A stretch of DNA of 34,160 bases from Streptomyces apricus (GTDB lineage Bacteria > Actinomycetota > Actinomycetes > Streptomycetales > Streptomycetaceae), in assembly GCF_008369065.1 (NCBI RefSeq), contig NZ_VDFC01000025.1, forward strand, positions 63,808 through 97,967, given 5' to 3'. The notes under the pieces were generated by a model that saw only the letters and a list, made by a program, of their open reading frames with translations, did no database searches and was not told the DNA's origin. This document shows, in pieces, positions 1-7,592 of this stretch; position 1 is the first letter of the stretch, and each line of letters begins with the position of its first letter. Both the position numbers and the translations under genes were made by a program.

Positions 1-12
1 CGTTGTCTGCAT
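1..12 (-). CDS. 5' end of a minus-strand gene, four codons visible
   Basis: Read on the minus strand, an ATG at 12-10 opens MQTT and runs off the window. It is preceded by GAGGTGACC, a good ribosome binding site at normal spacing. It lies about 140 bp downstream of the substrate-binding lipoprotein on the same strand. By inference it could be the permease or ATPase of that transporter, but four codons cannot identify a product. The 143 bp between the two genes hold only a weak imperfect hairpin near 113-128. Confidence 0.35.
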
Positions 13-155
13 GGTCACCTCGGAGTGGGGTGCTTCTAGGCAGGTCATCGGGGTGCGGGCCCGCGAGTGGGCGAACGCTACTGCCGGGTGAAGGGCACGT
101 GCATGTGCGACGGTCCGCTCAGCGGGACAGTCCGGACACGGCTCGTCGGAGGCGG

Positions 156-1142
156 TCACCCGGCGTGCTGGTCGTACCAGCCGCGCAGCAGCACGGTGTC
201 GTAGTCGGGTGCGCTCCGGATGAGCTTCTGCGCGAGGAGGAAGTCCACGATCTCGCGCGCGGAGGCGACATCGGCCGAGGTCAGGGAACGGGACGCGAAG
301 GAGATCTCGCCGACGCCCTTCTCCGTCTGCGCCACCGGCAGCTGGGCCTGCTTCTGCGCGGCGAGGGCGGCCGCGTGCGGGTCCTTCGTCACCAGCCGGC
401 CGGCCTCCGCGACCACCTTGAACACCTTCCCGGCGAGTTCCTCGTTCTCCTTCAGCCACGTGTCGTCCGCGAGCAGCCACTGCTTGTACGTGACACCGAA
501 GTCGCCGATGGAACCGGCGATGCGGCCGCCCGCCGCGACGCCCTTGGCCGCCCAGGGGTCGAAGAGGATGTAACCGTCGATGTCGCCGCGCTGGAGCATG
601 GTGGGAATCTCCTGCGGCGAGCTCTGCTCGATCTTCACGGAGTCCGGGTCGATGCCGTGGTGCCGCAGGTACTCGTGCGTGGCGTACAGGCCGATGCCCT
701 GGATCGAACCCATCGTCCTGATCTCGCGCGGCGAGGCGACGTCCTTGCGCAGGACGACCTTGAGGTAGCGGCCCGAGGACTGGAAGACGCCCAGGGCGCG
801 CAGGCGCGGGTTGCTCACCATCTGCGGCAGCGCGGTGGAGTCCGCGTTGGCCGACATCTGCGCGGTACCGGCCGTGACCGCCTGGGCCGCGGCGGGCCCG
901 CCCTCCACCTTCACCAGGTGCACGTCGAGGCCGGCCTTCTCGAACATGCCGCGCTCGGCAGCCAGGTACAGCGGGGCGTACGACCCGTCGACGCCGAGCG
1001 CGATCCGGACGGTCGGGCTCTTGCCGCTCGCGGACCCCGCCGAGTCGGTGGTGCCCGCGCCGCAGGCGGTGGCGAGGAGGAGCGCGAGCAGGGTGAGCAC
1101 GGCGCCCACCGGGCGCCGTCTTGTGCGGTGGGGACAGGACAT
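156..1142 (-). CDS. ABC transporter substrate-binding lipoprotein (NMT1/SsuA-like)
   Basis: 328-residue exported solute-binding protein. The ATG at 1142 is chosen because GGAGGT lies 8 nt upstream and a lipoprotein signal follows at once: an Arg-rich n-region, a Leu-rich core and a lipobox ending ATAC (Cys27), then a Gly/Ser-rich linker. An upstream ATG at 1313 would add 57 residues without signal character. The mature part resembles the NMT1/SsuA/TauA class II binding proteins (pattern 'YAPLYLAAERGMFEKAGLDV' near the start), which take up small organic acids, sulfonates, nitrate or thiamine precursors. The ligand cannot be told here. It diverges from an IclR gene across a 275-bp region with a palindrome, so uptake of the substrate of the neighbouring catabolic cluster is a reasonable inference. 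Confidence 0.9.
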   Translation of the reverse strand: MSCPHRTRRRPVGAVLTLLALLLATACGAGTTDSAGSASGKSPTVRIALGVDGSYAPLYLAAERGMFEKAGLDVHLVKVEGGPAAAQAVTAGTAQMSANADSTALPQMVSNPRLRALGVFQSSGRYLKVVLRKDVASPREIRTMGSIQGIGLYATHEYLRHHGIDPDSVKIEQSSPQEIPTMLQRGDIDGYILFDPWAAKGVAAGGRIAGSIGDFGVTYKQWLLADDTWLKENEELAGKVFKVVAEAGRLVTKDPHAAALAAQKQAQLPVAQTEKGVGEISFASRSLTSADVASAREIVDFLLAQKLIRSAPDYDTVLLRGWYDQHAG

Positions 1143-1351
1143 CGGATGCGACCTCCGGGTCGGAATGCTGTCGAGGTGGCGGAAACCTGGCACCCGGGGA
1201 GGCCGACGGAAAGCGTGCCGTCCCACCTGGCGGACCGGCACGACCGGGGGGCGTCCACGACGCGACGCGTGGTCAGCGCGTCCGACGCCGGCAGTGTGAC
1301 GGAAGAGCGTCACCGCGCCTGTTGCCTGATGTTTACACCCCCGCCCCTCTA

Positions 1352-1371
1352 TGCAACACGGCGTTGTTGCA
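1352..1371. promoter_or_regulatory. Perfect inverted repeat, candidate IclR operator
   Basis: TGCAACA-N6-TGTTGCA is a perfect 7-bp inverted repeat in the divergent region between the binding-protein gene and the IclR gene, 46 bp before the IclR start. On the minus strand its left arm supplies TTGCAT, which could be a -35 box for the lipoprotein gene with an AT-richer TGTAAAC downstream. IclR proteins commonly bind such palindromes beside their own gene. Assignment to the adjacent regulator is inference. Confidence 0.55.
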
Positions 1372-1417
1372 CTTCAAATGGCCTGTACCGCCATGCGACG
1401 AATTGAGGGGACGGCTA

Positions 1418-2287
1418 ATGGGGTCGTACGCCGACGAGGACGTCCTGCTGCCCAATTCCGTCCTGGGCAAGGCTCAGTTGCTGCTCGCCGCGTTCGAGTC
1501 GGGCGCGGACCGGCTGCGGCTGAGCGAGCTGAGCCGCCGCTCGGGCGTACCCAAGGCGTCGGCGTACCGCCTCGCCCGGGAACTGGTGCAGTGGGGGTTG
1601 CTCGACCGGCACGGTGAGACGTACGAGCTCGGCATCAGGCTCTTCCACCTGGGACAGCGGGTGCCCGCCTCCGCCGTGCTGCGGACCGTGGCCCGCCCGC
1701 TCATGGCCGACCTGTTCACCCGGATCCGCACGGCCGTGCACCTCGCGGTCCTCGACGGTACCCACGTCCTGTTCCTGGAGAAGATCGCCGGTGAGGCCAA
1801 TGTGCTCACCCATTCGTACGTCGGCGGTCGCCTCCCCGCCTCCTGTACGGCGACCGGTCAGATGCTGCTCGCCCTGGCGGCGGACGGGCCCGAGCGGGTG
1901 GCGGCGCTCGCCGACGCGGGGCTGCCCGTACTGACCCCGCGCTCCGTGACGGACCCGCGGGTCCTTGCCCAGCGGCTGTCCAGGGCGGCGCGTCAGGGGT
2001 ACGCGCTGGAGCGCGAAGGGGTCAGGACCGGAGACGCCAGCCTCGCCGTACCGGTGGCCCTGGCCGGGACGGAGTATGCGGCGCTCTCGGTCACCGGACC
2101 GATCGCGCAGGTGTCGGTGGAGCGACACCTCTCGATGCTGCGGGCCGCGGCGGACAGCATCGAGCGCGGCGTGGCGCAGAAGACGAAGGAGAGTCCGTCG
2201 TACGGAGCGGCACGCGCGGCGCGCACGGCACGCACGGTACGCGGGCCGAAGCCGGCCGGGGTGCGTCCCGCCCATGCCGTGAGCTGA
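1418..2287 (+). CDS. IclR-family transcriptional regulator
   Basis: 289 residues, the usual size for the family. The ATG at 1418 follows GAGGGG at good spacing. The N-terminal winged helix-turn-helix (about residues 10-75) contains LSELSRRSGVPKASAYRLAR, and a typical IclR effector-binding domain follows, with the conserved stretch around 'LPASCTATGQMLLA' and 'GYALEREGVRTGDASLAVPV'. IclR proteins respond to small aromatic or aliphatic acids. Divergence from the binding-protein gene and position at the head of the catabolic genes suggest it controls uptake and perhaps the first enzymes. It shares the NSVLGK lead-in to the HTH with the second IclR gene at 13446, so the two are probably paralogues. 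The C-terminus is a basic Ala/Arg tail. Confidence 0.93.
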   Translation: MGSYADEDVLLPNSVLGKAQLLLAAFESGADRLRLSELSRRSGVPKASAYRLARELVQWGLLDRHGETYELGIRLFHLGQRVPASAVLRTVARPLMADLFTRIRTAVHLAVLDGTHVLFLEKIAGEANVLTHSYVGGRLPASCTATGQMLLALAADGPERVAALADAGLPVLTPRSVTDPRVLAQRLSRAARQGYALEREGVRTGDASLAVPVALAGTEYAALSVTGPIAQVSVERHLSMLRAAADSIERGVAQKTKESPSYGAARAARTARTVRGPKPAGVRPAHAVS

Positions 2288-2442
2288 AGCCTCGCCCGCC
2301 GCTGTCTGCGGGCCATGCCCCGGAGCCCGTTCCGGGTCCGGGTCCGGGTCCGGTCAGCAGAACACCCCGGTGGCCCGCCTCCCCTCCCCCGTTGATCGTG
2401 AGATTCCGCAAAGGCTGCGGACACGTGAGGGGAGGAGCCGTG

Positions 2443-4782
2443 GTGGAACCGGACACGGACGCGGCAGCACTGCGCGTGCTCGACCTGACCGATGAACTCG
2501 CCTTCCAGGGCGCCCGGTTGCTCGTCGGGACCGGCGCCGACGTCGTACGGACCGAGCCGGGCACCGGGCTCGGCCCGGCGGCCCGGGCGCACTGGCACGC
2601 GGGCAAGCGCTGGGTGCCGGCGGCGGACCCGGCCGGGCTCGACGCACTGGCGTCGGCCGCCGACGTCATTCTGGAGAGCGGCCCCGTGGCGCGGCTGCGC
2701 GGCCTGCGGGAGGACGGCTCGTCCCGGTGGCCGCACACCGTGCACGTGGTGGTGACGCCCTTCGGGCTGACCGGGCCGCGCCGCGACTGGACCGGCGACG
2801 ATCTGGTGCTGGCGTCGGCGGGCGGCATGACCTGGCTCGGCGGGCGCCCCGACGGGCAGCCCAAGCCGCCGCCGCGCGAGCAGGCACTGCAGATCGCGGG
2901 CGCCCACGCGGCGATCGGGGCGCTGCTGGCCGTCGTGTCGGGCACCCCTCAGCTGGTCGACGTCTCCGCGCAGGAGGCCGTCGCCGCCACGCTGGAGACC
3001 GCCGCCCTCGCCTGGATCCACGCCGGGCGTTTCCCCGTACGCACCGGCGGGGTGTACGAGCACGTGGCGCACCGGATCTTCGAGACGGCGGACGGGTACG
3101 TGGCCGGGGGTTACTCCGGCAGCAACCGGATGTGGACGGATCTGCTGGCGTGGATGGCCGAGCGGGGCGAGGCCGGTGACCTCTTCGACGAGCGCTGGCA
3201 GGACGCCACGTACCGATGGCGGCAGCGTCCCCATGTGGATGCCGTCGTGCGGCGGTTCGCGGCGCCGTGGTCGGCCGCCGAACTGGCCGCGGAGGCGCGG
3301 GAGCGGGCCCTGCCGTGGGCGGAGGTCGTACCGGCCGCGCGTCTGACCGACAACCCGCAGCTGCGCGCCCGCGAGTCCCTGGTCACCATCACCGGCGAGG
3401 GGCTGCCGGACGGCGGCGTCGAGGACGTCGGCTTTCCGTGGGCGGCGCTGCCGCGACCGGTCACGCTGCCCGCGCTGCACCGGGCGGAGGGCGACGCGCC
3501 GTGGCACGGCTCCGGCCGGACGCGTCACAGGGCTGAACGGCCGGGGTCCCGAGCCCTGGAAGGGGTGCGGGTCCTCGACCTGACGTGGGTCCTCGCCGGT
3601 CCGTACGTGACCAAGCAGCTCGGAGAGCACGGAGCGGACATCGTCAAGATCGAGTCGCGGCACCGCCAGGACCCCACACGGTTCGCGCCGTCGATGCATC
3701 TGCGGCCGGGTTCCGACCCCGACGACAGCGGCTACTTCATCAACTTCAACCGCAACAAGCGCGGCGTCGCCCTGAACCTGCGGACCGAGGAGGGCCGGCG
3801 GCTGCTGCGCGAGCTGGTCCCGCACTGCGACGTCGTCGTGGAGAACTTCAGCCCGGGCGTGCTCGCCCGCTGGGGCATGGACTACGCGTCGCTGCGCGAA
3901 CTCAACCCGGACGTGATCCTGGTGTCGATGGCGGGCGTCGGGCAGACCGGGCCCTGGCGCACCGCCGTCACGTTCGCCGACACGCTCGCCGCGATGTCCG
4001 GCCTGGCCGCCGAGACCCGCGACCCGGGCGGCCCGCCGCAGGGCCTGACCTTCGGGCTCGGCGACATGATCGCGGCCAATTCCGCGGTGCTGGCCACGCT
4101 CGACCTGCTGGCGCGTGGGCGCGGCGGCCACGTGGACCTGTCCCAGCTGGAGGCGATGGCCGCGGCGATGGGCCCGGCCGCCCTGGAACCCGTCCTGGAA
4201 TCCGTCCTGGAATCCGTCCTGGAATCCGTCCTGACCGACGGTGGGCCGGAGCCCCGGACCGCCGAGTTCCCGAACCGGTCGCCGCAGGCCGTGCCGCACG
4301 GGGTGTATCCGGCGGCCGGGGACGACCGGTGGGTGGCGGTGTCGGTGACCGACGAAGCACAGTGGCACGCCCTGACGCGCCTCGCCGAACTCCCTTGCAG
4401 TGACGGCGACTTGGCAGCTCGCCGGGCGCACGAGGATGGGATCGACGCCGTCCTCGCCGCCTGGACGGGCCGGCACGACGCGCACAAACTCGCCCAGACG
4501 CTCCAGGCGGAGGGCATCGCGGCGGCGGTCGTGGCGACCGGGCAGGACCTGGTCGAGGCCGACGAGCAGCTCGCGGCCCGCGGCTTCTACCCCGTCCTGG
4601 ACCACCCCCTCACCGGACCGGTCCGGCACGAGGGCGTCGTCGCGCGGCTGGCCGCGACGCCCGGCGGGATCGACCGGCCCGCACCCCTCCTCGGCCAGCA
4701 CACCGACGAGGTACTGCGGGAACTGCTGGGCCTGGGCGACGAACAGCTGGCGGCGCTGGCCGCGGAGGGAGTGACCGAGTGA
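2443..4782 (+). CDS. Two-domain class III (CaiB/BaiF) CoA-transferase
   Basis: 779 residues, about twice a single CaiB protein, because it carries two CaiB/BaiF domains. The GTG at 2443 is chosen for GGAGGA 6 nt upstream; GTG 2440 and TTG 2392 are alternatives. The second domain (about residues 370-770) is complete: VRVLDLTWVLAGPY, IVKIE, the NFNRNKRG loop, DVVVENFSPG, and GLGD with Asp541 at the position of the catalytic Asp that forms acyl-anhydride intermediates in formyl-CoA transferase. The first domain keeps the fold signature (LRVLDLT, 'PFGLTGPRRDW') but shows no Asp where the catalytic one is expected, so it is probably structural. The product would transfer CoA between acids without ATP. 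The stop overlaps the start of the enoyl-CoA hydratase gene, implying coupled synthesis. Known two-domain relatives include DddD, but the sequence gives no ground for that specific function. Confidence 0.9.
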   Translation: MEPDTDAAALRVLDLTDELAFQGARLLVGTGADVVRTEPGTGLGPAARAHWHAGKRWVPAADPAGLDALASAADVILESGPVARLRGLREDGSSRWPHTVHVVVTPFGLTGPRRDWTGDDLVLASAGGMTWLGGRPDGQPKPPPREQALQIAGAHAAIGALLAVVSGTPQLVDVSAQEAVAATLETAALAWIHAGRFPVRTGGVYEHVAHRIFETADGYVAGGYSGSNRMWTDLLAWMAERGEAGDLFDERWQDATYRWRQRPHVDAVVRRFAAPWSAAELAAEARERALPWAEVVPAARLTDNPQLRARESLVTITGEGLPDGGVEDVGFPWAALPRPVTLPALHRAEGDAPWHGSGRTRHRAERPGSRALEGVRVLDLTWVLAGPYVTKQLGEHGADIVKIESRHRQDPTRFAPSMHLRPGSDPDDSGYFINFNRNKRGVALNLRTEEGRRLLRELVPHCDVVVENFSPGVLARWGMDYASLRELNPDVILVSMAGVGQTGPWRTAVTFADTLAAMSGLAAETRDPGGPPQGLTFGLGDMIAANSAVLATLDLLARGRGGHVDLSQLEAMAAAMGPAALEPVLESVLESVLESVLTDGGPEPRTAEFPNRSPQAVPHGVYPAAGDDRWVAVSVTDEAQWHALTRLAELPCSDGDLAARRAHEDGIDAVLAAWTGRHDAHKLAQTLQAEGIAAAVVATGQDLVEADEQLAARGFYPVLDHPLTGPVRHEGVVARLAATPGGIDRPAPLLGQHTDEVLRELLGLGDEQLAALAAEGVTE
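4192..4233 (+). repeat. 12-bp in-frame tandem repeat in the CoA-transferase gene
   Basis: GTCCTGGAATCC occurs three times head to tail (4192-4227), followed by a partial fourth copy, and encodes VLES-VLES-VLES-VL. It lies after the catalytic segment of the second domain, probably in a surface loop or helix. Copy changes would keep the frame. Confidence 0.85.
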
Positions 4783-5621
4783 GCGAGGCGAGGATGACAC
4801 AGGAGAAGCCGACCCAGGAGAAGCCGACCGAAGAGAAGCCGGCCGAAGAGAAGACCTCCGTACTGCATGTGACGCGGGACGGCGCCGTGGCCACGGTCCG
4901 TGTGGACCGTCCCAAGGCGAACGCCGTGGACCCGGCGATGATCGAGGAGCTCCTCGCGACCCTGCCGCCGCTGGCCGCCGATCCGGAGGTGCGCTGCATC
5001 GTGGTCACCGGCACCGGCCGGTTCTTCGTCGCCGGTGCCGACATCGCCGTCATGCGGGACCTGTCCGCGCAGAACCAGGCGAAGATGCGCCGCTGGATCC
5101 ACGTACAGCGGATGATCGAGCAGGCCCCCAAGCCGGTCGTCGCGGCGATGAACGGCCACGCGCTGGGCGGGGGCGCCGAGTTGTCGCTCGCCTGCGACCT
5201 GCGGATCATCTCCACGGAGGCCACGTTCGGCTTTCCGGAGATGCGGCTCGGGCTGTTCCCGGGGGCCGGGGGCAGTCAGCGGCTCCCCCGGCTCGTCGGC
5301 CCCCACCTGGCGAAGCGCCTGATGATCGAGGGGGACAGGCTGACACCGCAGCGCGCCCTGGAACTCGGACTCGTCGACGTCGTGGTGGAGCAGGACGGGT
5401 TCGAGGCGACGGTCGCCGAGCGGGCCCGCCGCCTCGCGGCGCAGCCGACCGCCACCATCGCCCTGCTCAAGCGGGTCGTCGACGAGGGGTACGGGCTGCC
5501 CATCGAACAGGCGCTGGAGCGCGAGGAGCAGGGTGTGGCCGAGCTGATAGGGACGGCCGACACGGCGGAGGGGCTGCAGGCGTTCCTCGACAAGCGGGCG
5601 CCGGTGTTCACCGGGCGGTGA
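4779..5621 (+). CDS. Enoyl-CoA hydratase/isomerase family protein
   Basis: 280 residues. The GTG at 4779 overlaps the previous stop (GTGA) and has GGAGGGAG upstream; ATG 4794 is an alternative. After a charged repeat tail (residues about 8-25, QEKPT-type repeats) comes a complete crotonase fold: the first oxyanion segment FFVAGADI and the second GHALGGGAELSLACD. Both catalytic glutamates of hydratases are present, one in GGAEL and one in FGFPEM. This favours true enoyl-CoA hydratase chemistry (reversible addition of water to a 2-enoyl-CoA) over a bare isomerase. Coupling to the CoA-transferase suggests it acts on the CoA ester that enzyme makes. The exact substrate is unknown. Confidence 0.92.
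   Translation: MSEARMTQEKPTQEKPTEEKPAEEKTSVLHVTRDGAVATVRVDRPKANAVDPAMIEELLATLPPLAADPEVRCIVVTGTGRFFVAGADIAVMRDLSAQNQAKMRRWIHVQRMIEQAPKPVVAAMNGHALGGGAELSLACDLRIISTEATFGFPEMRLGLFPGAGGSQRLPRLVGPHLAKRLMIEGDRLTPQRALELGLVDVVVEQDGFEATVAERARRLAAQPTATIALLKRVVDEGYGLPIEQALEREEQGVAELIGTADTAEGLQAFLDKRAPVFTGR
4800..4853 (+). repeat. 15-bp tandem repeat at the 5' end of the hydratase gene
   Basis: Three 15-bp units (4800-4814, 4815-4829, 4830-4844) plus a partial fourth encode repeated (Q/E)EKP(T/A). The unit length keeps the frame and the tail precedes the crotonase fold. Confidence 0.8.
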
Positions 5622-5652
5622 GGCCGGTCCGGCGCGGGTGGTCCGGTGACAA

Positions 5653-5681
5653 GTTCCGGTGACCGGTTCCGGTGACCGGAC
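5653..5681 (-). promoter_or_regulatory. Doubled operator-like motif upstream of the SDR gene
   Basis: On the minus strand the site begins GTCCGGTCACCGGAAC and is followed by a second CGGTCACCGGAAC, so a 13-bp unit is tandemly repeated (plus-strand 5654-5666 and 5667-5679). The core TCACCGGAAC also occurs before the Rieske gene (9628) and the reductase gene (14490). Each unit contains the small palindrome CCGGTGACCGG. It sits between the hydratase stop and the SDR start. Its role as a regulator site is inferred from recurrence. Confidence 0.5.
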
Positions 5682-5724
5682 CACCCGCATTGGTGTGTTC
5701 CCGTACGTTCCGCATGCTCGGCGG

Positions 5725-6549
5725 ATGAATTCCCCACAGCACACCGAGACCCAGCACAGCGAGACTCCGCACACCGAGACTCCGCACACCGACGAAGCCG
5801 CGCGGGGCGGGGCCGTGCTCGTCACGGGCGGCACGAGCGGGATCGGCCTGGCCGTCGCGGAGGCGGTGGCCCGTACCGGGCGCCCCGTGGTGGTCACCGG
5901 GCGTTCCGAGGACCGCTGCCGCGCGGCGGCCAAGCAGCTCGAAAGCATCGCGGGCGACCGGCAGTCGGCGGTGGTCGCGGACACCACCGACGCCGACGCG
6001 CTGGCCGAGGTCGTGCGCCGGGCCGCCGAACGCTGGGGTCCCGTCACCGGCCTGGTGACGGCCGCCGGGCAGCTGGCCCGCGGCTCGGTGCTCGACCTCA
6101 CGCCCGACGACTTCCGCGCCGCCCTCGACACGAACGTCATCGGCACATGGTTGGCGATGCGCGCCGTCCTGCCCGGCATGCTCGACGCGGGGCACGGGCG
6201 CATCGTCACGATCGGCTCCGTGCTCGGCTCGACCGGCGCCCCCGAACGGGGCGGTTACGCCGCCACCAAGGGCGCGGTCGCCGCGCTCACCAGGTCGGCG
6301 GCCCTGGAGGTCGCGGGGACCGGTGTCACCGTGAATTGCGTCGCCCCCGGCCCCGTGCGCACCCCCATGAACGAGAGTGCCACCGCCACCGACGCCGCCG
6401 CCCAGGCCGCTTTCACCGCCAAGGTGCCGCTGGGCCGCTGGGGCAGGCCCGAGGACATCGCGCACGCGGTGCTCCCGCTGCTCGCCGCCGGCTCGTCCTT
6501 CACCACCGGCGCGGTGGTGCACGCGGACGGCGGCTACACCGCGCAGTGA
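5725..6549 (+). CDS. Short-chain dehydrogenase/reductase (FabG-like)
   Basis: 274 residues, classical SDR. The Rossmann motif TGGTSGIG (Gly35-Gly41) binds NAD(P), and the catalytic set is Ser165, Tyr178 and Lys182 (YAATK). The C-terminal segment VNCVAPGPVRTPMN is typical of FabG-like 3-oxoacyl or cis-diol dehydrogenases. The ATG at 5725 has only a weak GGCGG upstream; 5659 is an alternative start, but the extension has no family character. A Thr/His/Glu repeat tail (residues 6-22) precedes the fold. In this setting it could oxidise a cis-dihydrodiol made by the Rieske enzyme or a 3-hydroxyacyl-CoA made by the hydratase; the sequence does not decide. Confidence 0.9.
   Translation: MNSPQHTETQHSETPHTETPHTDEAARGGAVLVTGGTSGIGLAVAEAVARTGRPVVVTGRSEDRCRAAAKQLESIAGDRQSAVVADTTDADALAEVVRRAAERWGPVTGLVTAAGQLARGSVLDLTPDDFRAALDTNVIGTWLAMRAVLPGMLDAGHGRIVTIGSVLGSTGAPERGGYAATKGAVAALTRSAALEVAGTGVTVNCVAPGPVRTPMNESATATDAAAQAAFTAKVPLGRWGRPEDIAHAVLPLLAAGSSFTTGAVVHADGGYTAQ
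5740..5784 (+). repeat. 15-bp tandem repeat at the 5' end of the SDR gene
   Basis: Three near-identical 15-bp units based on CACACCGAGACTCCG (5740-5754, 5755-5769, 5770-5784) encode HTETQ, HSETP and HTETP. The unit length equals that of the repeat in the preceding gene, although the sequence differs. Confidence 0.8.
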
Positions 6550-6560
6550 GCGGTCGTCCG

Positions 6561-6609
6561 GGTCGCCCGGTGGTCAGCCGGGTCGCCCGCTGGTCACCCG
6601 GGTCGCCCG
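6561..6609. repeat. 20-bp intergenic tandem repeat
   Basis: Two 20-bp units starting GGTCGCCCG (6561-6580, 6581-6600) match at 18 of 20 positions, and a 9-bp partial third copy follows. They lie just after the SDR stop in the 158-bp gap before the first hydrolase gene. The gap also contains GTTCGCTGAAC, a short inverted repeat, near 6619. No function is evident. Confidence 0.6.
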
Positions 6610-6707
6610 ATGGGAGCGGTTCGCTGAACGGACCGCGACGCTGGGCCCGCGCCCCGCCCGGTGATGGGCTCGACACCGTCCCCCTGCACTCCCACGGAAG
6701 GACTCGC

Positions 6708-7556
6708 ATGTCACCAGCACCGGAGAGCCACTACGCGGACGGCGCGGGCATCCGCTACCACTACCACGACCTCGGCTCGGGGCCCGACACCGTGTTCCTG
6801 CACGGCGGCGGCCCTGGCTGCACCGCGTGGAGCGACTTCGGGCCCGTCGCGCACCTGTTCGCGGCCGACCGGCGCTGTCTGCTCGTCGACATCCAGCAGT
6901 ACGGCAAGTCGGAGAAGTCCGCCATCCAGGGGCCGATGTGGGACCACCACGCGGCGAAGACCGTCGGCCTCCTCGACACGCTCGGCGTCGACCGCGCCGA
7001 CTTCGTGTGCAGCTCATGGGGCGGCACCATCGCCCTCAACCTCGCCGCGAAGTACCCGGACCGCGTCCGGTCCCTGGTCATCACCGGCAGCATGCCCGTC
7101 TTCTACGGGCCGCTCGCCCCGCTCCCGGAGAACGGTCACCGCGGCCGCACGGCCCGCGACGTCTACTACGGCGGCGAGGGCCCGACCCGCGAGAAGATGC
7201 GGGACCTCATCACGAAGCTGGAGTGGTACGACGGCACGAAGCTCCCCGAGGAGACGCTGACGCTGCGCTACGAGCAGAGCCTCGACGAGGAGGAGCGCGC
7301 GCTGGCGGCCATGTCCGACTCGCCGCGCGGCGACTGGCAGGACCTCACCGAGGAACTGGGGCGGATCCAGGCCCCCACGCTGTTCATGTGGGGCATGCAG
7401 GACGCGTTCCTCACCCCGGACTACCCGCTGATGCTGGCCCGCATGGTGCCGAACGGGAACCTCCACGTGATGGACCACACCTCCCACCACCTGGAGGAGG
7501 AGCGCCCCGAGGCGTACCACTCGGTGGTCAGCGGCTTCCTCGACTCCTTGAGCTGA
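6708..7556 (+). CDS. Alpha/beta hydrolase, meta-cleavage-product hydrolase-like
   Basis: 282 residues. The ATG at 6708 follows GGAAGGA. The fold is of the MhpC/BphD C-C hydrolase type: the oxyanion motif HGGGPG, a nucleophile elbow C101-S102-S103-W104-G105 with Ser103 as nucleophile, Asp232 in the WGMQD segment and His260 near the C-terminus. The elbow has Cys where the family has Gly, a small but unusual substitution. Such enzymes cut the C-C bond of vinylogous 1,5-diketones produced by extradiol dioxygenases, giving an acid and a dienoate. An extradiol dioxygenase is encoded 6 kb downstream. Simple ester hydrolysis cannot be excluded. Confidence 0.85.
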   Translation: MSPAPESHYADGAGIRYHYHDLGSGPDTVFLHGGGPGCTAWSDFGPVAHLFAADRRCLLVDIQQYGKSEKSAIQGPMWDHHAAKTVGLLDTLGVDRADFVCSSWGGTIALNLAAKYPDRVRSLVITGSMPVFYGPLAPLPENGHRGRTARDVYYGGEGPTREKMRDLITKLEWYDGTKLPEETLTLRYEQSLDEEERALAAMSDSPRGDWQDLTEELGRIQAPTLFMWGMQDAFLTPDYPLMLARMVPNGNLHVMDHTSHHLEEERPEAYHSVVSGFLDSLS

Positions 7557-7592
7557 ACCCCTCCCCTCCCCGACAGCCCCTCGGAGCGCACC

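Noticed and set aside
2342..2356. GGGTCC triplicate run between the IclR and CoA-transferase genes
   Set aside because: Short GC-rich simple repeat with no dyad or conserved counterpart; not enough to call a site.
2443..4782. DMSP-cleaving DddD
   Set aside because: Two CaiB domains alone are not specific, and no DMSP-related transporter or dehydrogenase partners are recognised.
1993..4800. A 935-codon open frame on the minus strand
   Set aside because: It lies opposite the CoA-transferase and has Arg/Gly/Pro/His-rich, domain-free composition, the usual antisense artefact of GC-rich genes; the plus-strand frame has clear CaiB motifs.
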